A DNA stretch of 8,500 bases from Nitratireductor sp. (GTDB lineage: Bacteria; Pseudomonadota; Alphaproteobacteria; Rhizobiales; Rhizobiaceae), in the NCBI GenBank assembly GCA_020441735.1, contig JAGRLQ010000092.1, positions 1 through 8,500 of the forward strand. Direction: 5' to 3'. Within the stretch, counting starts at the first letter, position 1, and every line of letters begins with the position of its first letter. The position numbers and the translations under genes are program-made. The notes under the pieces were generated by a model, which was not told the DNA's origin, searched no databases, and saw only the letters and a list, made by a program, of their open reading frames with translations. Shown here piece after piece: positions 6,262 through 8,500 of this stretch.

Positions 6262-6293
6262 AAAGCCCCGCCTTCATGGCGGGGTTTTTGTTT
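6262..6293 (+). terminator. Intrinsic terminator after mscL
   Basis: CCCCGCC (6266-6272) pairs with GGCGGGG (6278-6284) around loop TTCAT. The stem can be extended by a G-T and three A-T pairs into the T-run at 6285-6289. The tail is TTTTTGTTT. The last T's overlap the predicted -35 box of the next transcription unit, so the two units are packed tightly. Confidence 0.9.
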
Positions 6294-6319
6294 GACGCCG
6301 CCACGCCCGCCGATACGAT
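6292..6319 (+). promoter_or_regulatory. Predicted promoter for the aminotransferase-hydrolase operon
   Basis: TTGACG (6292-6297) is one base off the sigma70 -35 consensus. TACGAT (6314-6319) matches four of six -10 positions, with a 16-base spacer. Transcription would begin near 6326, some 28 bases before the GTG start of the aminotransferase. Its position directly after the mscL terminator supports an independent transcription unit. Confidence 0.55.
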
Positions 6320-6353
6320 GCGGGCTTGAATTGGATTGAAATGGGGGAACAGC

Positions 6354-7292
6354 GTGGCGGTGAGCAACAAGGACGGTCAGAAACTGACGACCCATGATGC
6401 GGGTGAGGATGAGCGCAACCGCTCGATCCTGATCTATGTCGATGGCGAACTGCTGCCGCGCGATGAGGCCAAGGTGTCTGTCTATGATTCAGGCTTCCTG
6501 CTTGGCGACGGCATGTGGGAAGGGCTGCGCCTCTACAATGGCAAGTGGGCCTTTCTCGATGACCACCTCGACCGGCTGTTCGGTTCGCTGAAGGCCGTCT
6601 CGATCGACCTTGGCATGAGCCGGGATGAACTGGTGGCTGCCCTTGAACAAACCCGGCAGGCAAACGGGATGGAAACCGACGCCCATGCCCGGCTGATGGT
6701 AACAAGGGGCATCAAGGCAAAACCCTTTCAGCATCCCTCGCTGTCGCGTTCCGGTCCGACGCTCGTCATCATCATCGAGCATTCGAAGCCTGATCCGGCA
6801 TTGCTGGAGCGCGGCATCCGCCTTGCCACCGTGCCGCAGGTTCGCGGCCTGCCGATGAGCCAGGACGCCAAGTACAATTCCCATTCCAAGCTCAATTGCG
6901 TACTTGCCTGTCTTCAGGCCGAGCAGGCCGGCGCCGACGAAGGGCTGATGCTCGACCCCCACGGCTTCGTCAACACCACCAATGCCTGCAACTTCTTTAT
7001 CGCCAGAAAGGGCGAGGTCTGGACCTCCACCGGCGACTACTGCATGAACGGGGTGACCCGCCAGAAGGTGATCGATCTGTGCTGGGAGAATGATATCCCG
7101 GTCTTTGAGCGGAATTACTCCCTGTTCGATGCCTATGCCGCCGATGAGGCGTTTCTGACCGGAACCTTCGGCGCGCTGACCCGGGTTTCAATGATTGACG
7201 GCAAGATGATAGGACCGGAGGATGGCCCCGGTCCGGTGACACTGCGGCTGCGCAAATTGTATGCAGAGCTTGTCGCCCGGAACATGGCGTGA
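6354..7292 (+). CDS. Class IV (fold type IV) PLP-dependent aminotransferase, BCAT/D-amino-acid aminotransferase-like, divergent subgroup
   Basis: Read from the GTG at 6354, the protein has 312 residues. GTG was chosen because GGGGGAA (6343-6349) sits 4 bases upstream at normal distance; a TTG at 6336 would overlap that site. Class IV marks include the VSVYDSGFLLGDGMWEG segment (residues 41-57), the HLDRLFGSL arginine segment for the cofactor phosphate (71-79), GVTRQKV (233-239) and GTFGALTRV (270-278). The family moves amino groups between amino acids and keto acids in the cytoplasm (BCAT, D-amino-acid aminotransferase) or cleaves aminodeoxychorismate. Two features are unusual. The Schiff-base lysine could be Lys173 or Lys179 (KYNSHSKLN). 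The usual glutamate that contacts the PLP ring nitrogen (V-x-E-G-x-x-x-N in relatives) is replaced by Thr208 in VNTTNACN. I believe a subgroup with this NTTNACNFF-like motif exists, but its substrate is not known to me. It is followed closely by a serine hydrolase gene. Confidence 0.85.
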   Translation: MAVSNKDGQKLTTHDAGEDERNRSILIYVDGELLPRDEAKVSVYDSGFLLGDGMWEGLRLYNGKWAFLDDHLDRLFGSLKAVSIDLGMSRDELVAALEQTRQANGMETDAHARLMVTRGIKAKPFQHPSLSRSGPTLVIIIEHSKPDPALLERGIRLATVPQVRGLPMSQDAKYNSHSKLNCVLACLQAEQAGADEGLMLDPHGFVNTTNACNFFIARKGEVWTSTGDYCMNGVTRQKVIDLCWENDIPVFERNYSLFDAYAADEAFLTGTFGALTRVSMIDGKMIGPEDGPGPVTLRLRKLYAELVARNMA

Positions 7293-7305
7293 GGGAGCAG
7301 GCGCG

Positions 7306-8490
7306 ATGACGGCCTTCGAGAAGCAATACGGTATTGCCCGTTCATCGATCACACTTGCCAACTGGCGCGAGCGCCCGGCAAGCCAATGGTCTTTTACCCA
7401 TGTCAGCGAACTGGTGCCGTCGGCGGTCATCCGTGCCGGCGTCGCGCGCCCGGAAACAACATACCATGCCGCGCCTTCCGGCCTGCCGGATGTCCGGTTG
7501 AATGTTGCCGGTGAACAAACCAGCCTGGAGGGGTTTCTGACCCGCACGATGAGTGACCGCTTCCTGCTGTGGCGCGATGGAGAATTCCTCATCGACTGGA
7601 CCCCGCCCCACAGCGATGCAGCGCTGCCGCATCTGTTGTTTTCGGTCTCGAAATCCCTGACGGGCCTGCTTGCCGGTATTCTGAAGGATCAGGGCATCCT
7701 CGATCCCGGCAAGCCCATTGCCCATTACCTGCCGGAGACGGCGGGCGGGGGGTATGGCGATTGCCCATTGCAGCATCTGATGGACATGCGCGCCAGCATC
7801 GATTTTCTCGAGGAATACCTCGACCGCGATGGCGATTATGCCCGTTACCGCCGCGCCACCCTGTGGAACCCCCACGAACCCGATCTCGCCGATGAAACGC
7901 TTTCGCAATTGCTCTTCCGACAGAAGAAAGGCGAGGGCGAGCATGGCGGTCCGTTCTACTATCTCTCGCCCAATTCCGATCTGCTGGCGCTGCTGGTCGA
8001 GCGCGCGGCAGGCATTCCCTATGCGCAACTGATGTCGGAGCTGGTCTGGCGCGGGATCGGTGCAACAAGCGATGCCTTCATCACGGTTGATGCAACGGGC
8101 GCGCCGCGCGGCGCCGGTGGTATTTCGGCAACGGCCCATGACCTGTTGCGGGTAGGGAGGCTGTTTCTGGAAGAAGGCAGCGTCGATGGCCGCCAAATTG
8201 TCTCGCCTGCCTGGATCGCCGATACGATGAAAAACGGCGATGAAGCTGCCTGGAATACCGGCAATTTCTGCGACTTTCTGCCGGGCGGGCGCTACCGCAA
8301 CCAGTGGTATGGGCTGGCGCGGCCCTCACGGGTGGTCCTCGCAGTCGGCATTCATGGCCAGTGGCTCTATATCGATCCCGACACGAACACTATCATGGTG
8401 AAATTCGCCTCCCACGCCATTCCCCAGAACGATGAGTCCGACGCCGACAATGTGGCATTCCTGAAGGCAGTTGCGAGGCTGGAGTGGTAG
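7306..8490 (+). CDS. Serine hydrolase, class C beta-lactamase / NylB (6-aminohexanoate-dimer hydrolase)-like family
   Basis: Read from the ATG at 7306, the protein has 394 residues. GGGAG (7293-7297) lies eight bases upstream; an in-frame ATG at 7261 lies inside the preceding gene and lacks this spacing. The nucleophile motif is S-V-S-K with Ser113 and Lys116. The second catalytic motif is F-x-Y-x-S-P-N-S-D with Tyr219. The HGQWLYIDP segment (350-358) stands where beta-lactamases have the KTG strand. Length and spacing agree closely with the 392-residue NylB group, whose residues are Ser112, Lys115 and Tyr215. That group hydrolyses amides or carboxylesters in the cytoplasm, and no signal peptide is seen here, unlike secreted beta-lactamases. 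Thirteen bases separate the gene from the aminotransferase, so the two are very likely co-transcribed. The true substrate is unknown. Confidence 0.88.
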   Translation: MTAFEKQYGIARSSITLANWRERPASQWSFTHVSELVPSAVIRAGVARPETTYHAAPSGLPDVRLNVAGEQTSLEGFLTRTMSDRFLLWRDGEFLIDWTPPHSDAALPHLLFSVSKSLTGLLAGILKDQGILDPGKPIAHYLPETAGGGYGDCPLQHLMDMRASIDFLEEYLDRDGDYARYRRATLWNPHEPDLADETLSQLLFRQKKGEGEHGGPFYYLSPNSDLLALLVERAAGIPYAQLMSELVWRGIGATSDAFITVDATGAPRGAGGISATAHDLLRVGRLFLEEGSVDGRQIVSPAWIADTMKNGDEAAWNTGNFCDFLPGGRYRNQWYGLARPSRVVLAVGIHGQWLYIDPDTNTIMVKFASHAIPQNDESDADNVAFLKAVARLEW

Positions 8491-8500
8491 GAACTGGTGC

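Noticed and set aside
6336..6353. TTG at 6336 as start of the aminotransferase
   Set aside because: It would place the GGGGGAA ribosome binding site inside the gene; the GTG at 6354 is correctly spaced from it.
7261..7305. ATG at 7261 as start of the serine hydrolase
   Set aside because: It would overlap the aminotransferase by 32 bases without a matching ribosome binding site; the ATG at 7306 has GGGAG at normal spacing.
7342..8196. 284-codon minus-strand frame antisense to the serine hydrolase
   Set aside because: The sense strand encodes a full hydrolase with catalytic motifs; the antisense product shows no family features.

Overview
The window looks like chromosomal DNA of a GC-rich alphaproteobacterium, most likely of the order Hyphomicrobiales (Rhizobiales). 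This is inferred from three things: short palindromic intergenic repeats of the GTCATCCTCGGG / GTCATCCCCG type, the architecture of the hybrid kinase, and GGGGGA-type ribosome binding sites. No rRNA, tRNA, CRISPR array, transposase or phage gene is visible, and the species cannot be fixed from this sequence alone.

Layout. Bases 1-475 hold no convincing gene; they are packed with nested inverted repeats. A Bcr/CflA-type drug efflux pump follows on the minus strand (476-1663). Its upstream region (1682-1837) holds what appears to be a complete attenuation device: a sigma70-like promoter, a 16-codon leader peptide with a good ribosome binding site, a long antiterminator hairpin and an intrinsic terminator just before the pump gene. 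This is the most notable item in the window. Next, also on the minus strand, is a 1160-residue hybrid sensor kinase (1950-5432) with an SSS-transporter-like membrane half followed by PAS, HisKA, HATPase and receiver domains. A possible 17-codon upstream reading frame overlaps its start codon.

A divergent intergenic region (5483-5812) carries a 9-bp inverted repeat and a perfect 16-bp tandem duplication. On the plus strand follow mscL (5813-6235) with its own terminator, then an apparent two-gene operon: a divergent class IV (fold type IV) PLP aminotransferase (6354-7292) and a NylB/class C beta-lactamase-like serine hydrolase (7306-8490). A well-formed promoter lies between the mscL terminator and the aminotransferase.

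How the parts relate. The pump is probably an inducible resistance gene whose leader senses ribosome stalling, plausibly caused by a translation-inhibiting antibiotic. The kinase probably couples perception or uptake of a solute to phosphorelay signalling; its partner regulator is not in the window. MscL is the osmotic safety valve. The aminotransferase and hydrolase are likely co-expressed and may act in sequence on an amide- or amine-containing compound, but no substrate can be read from the sequence.
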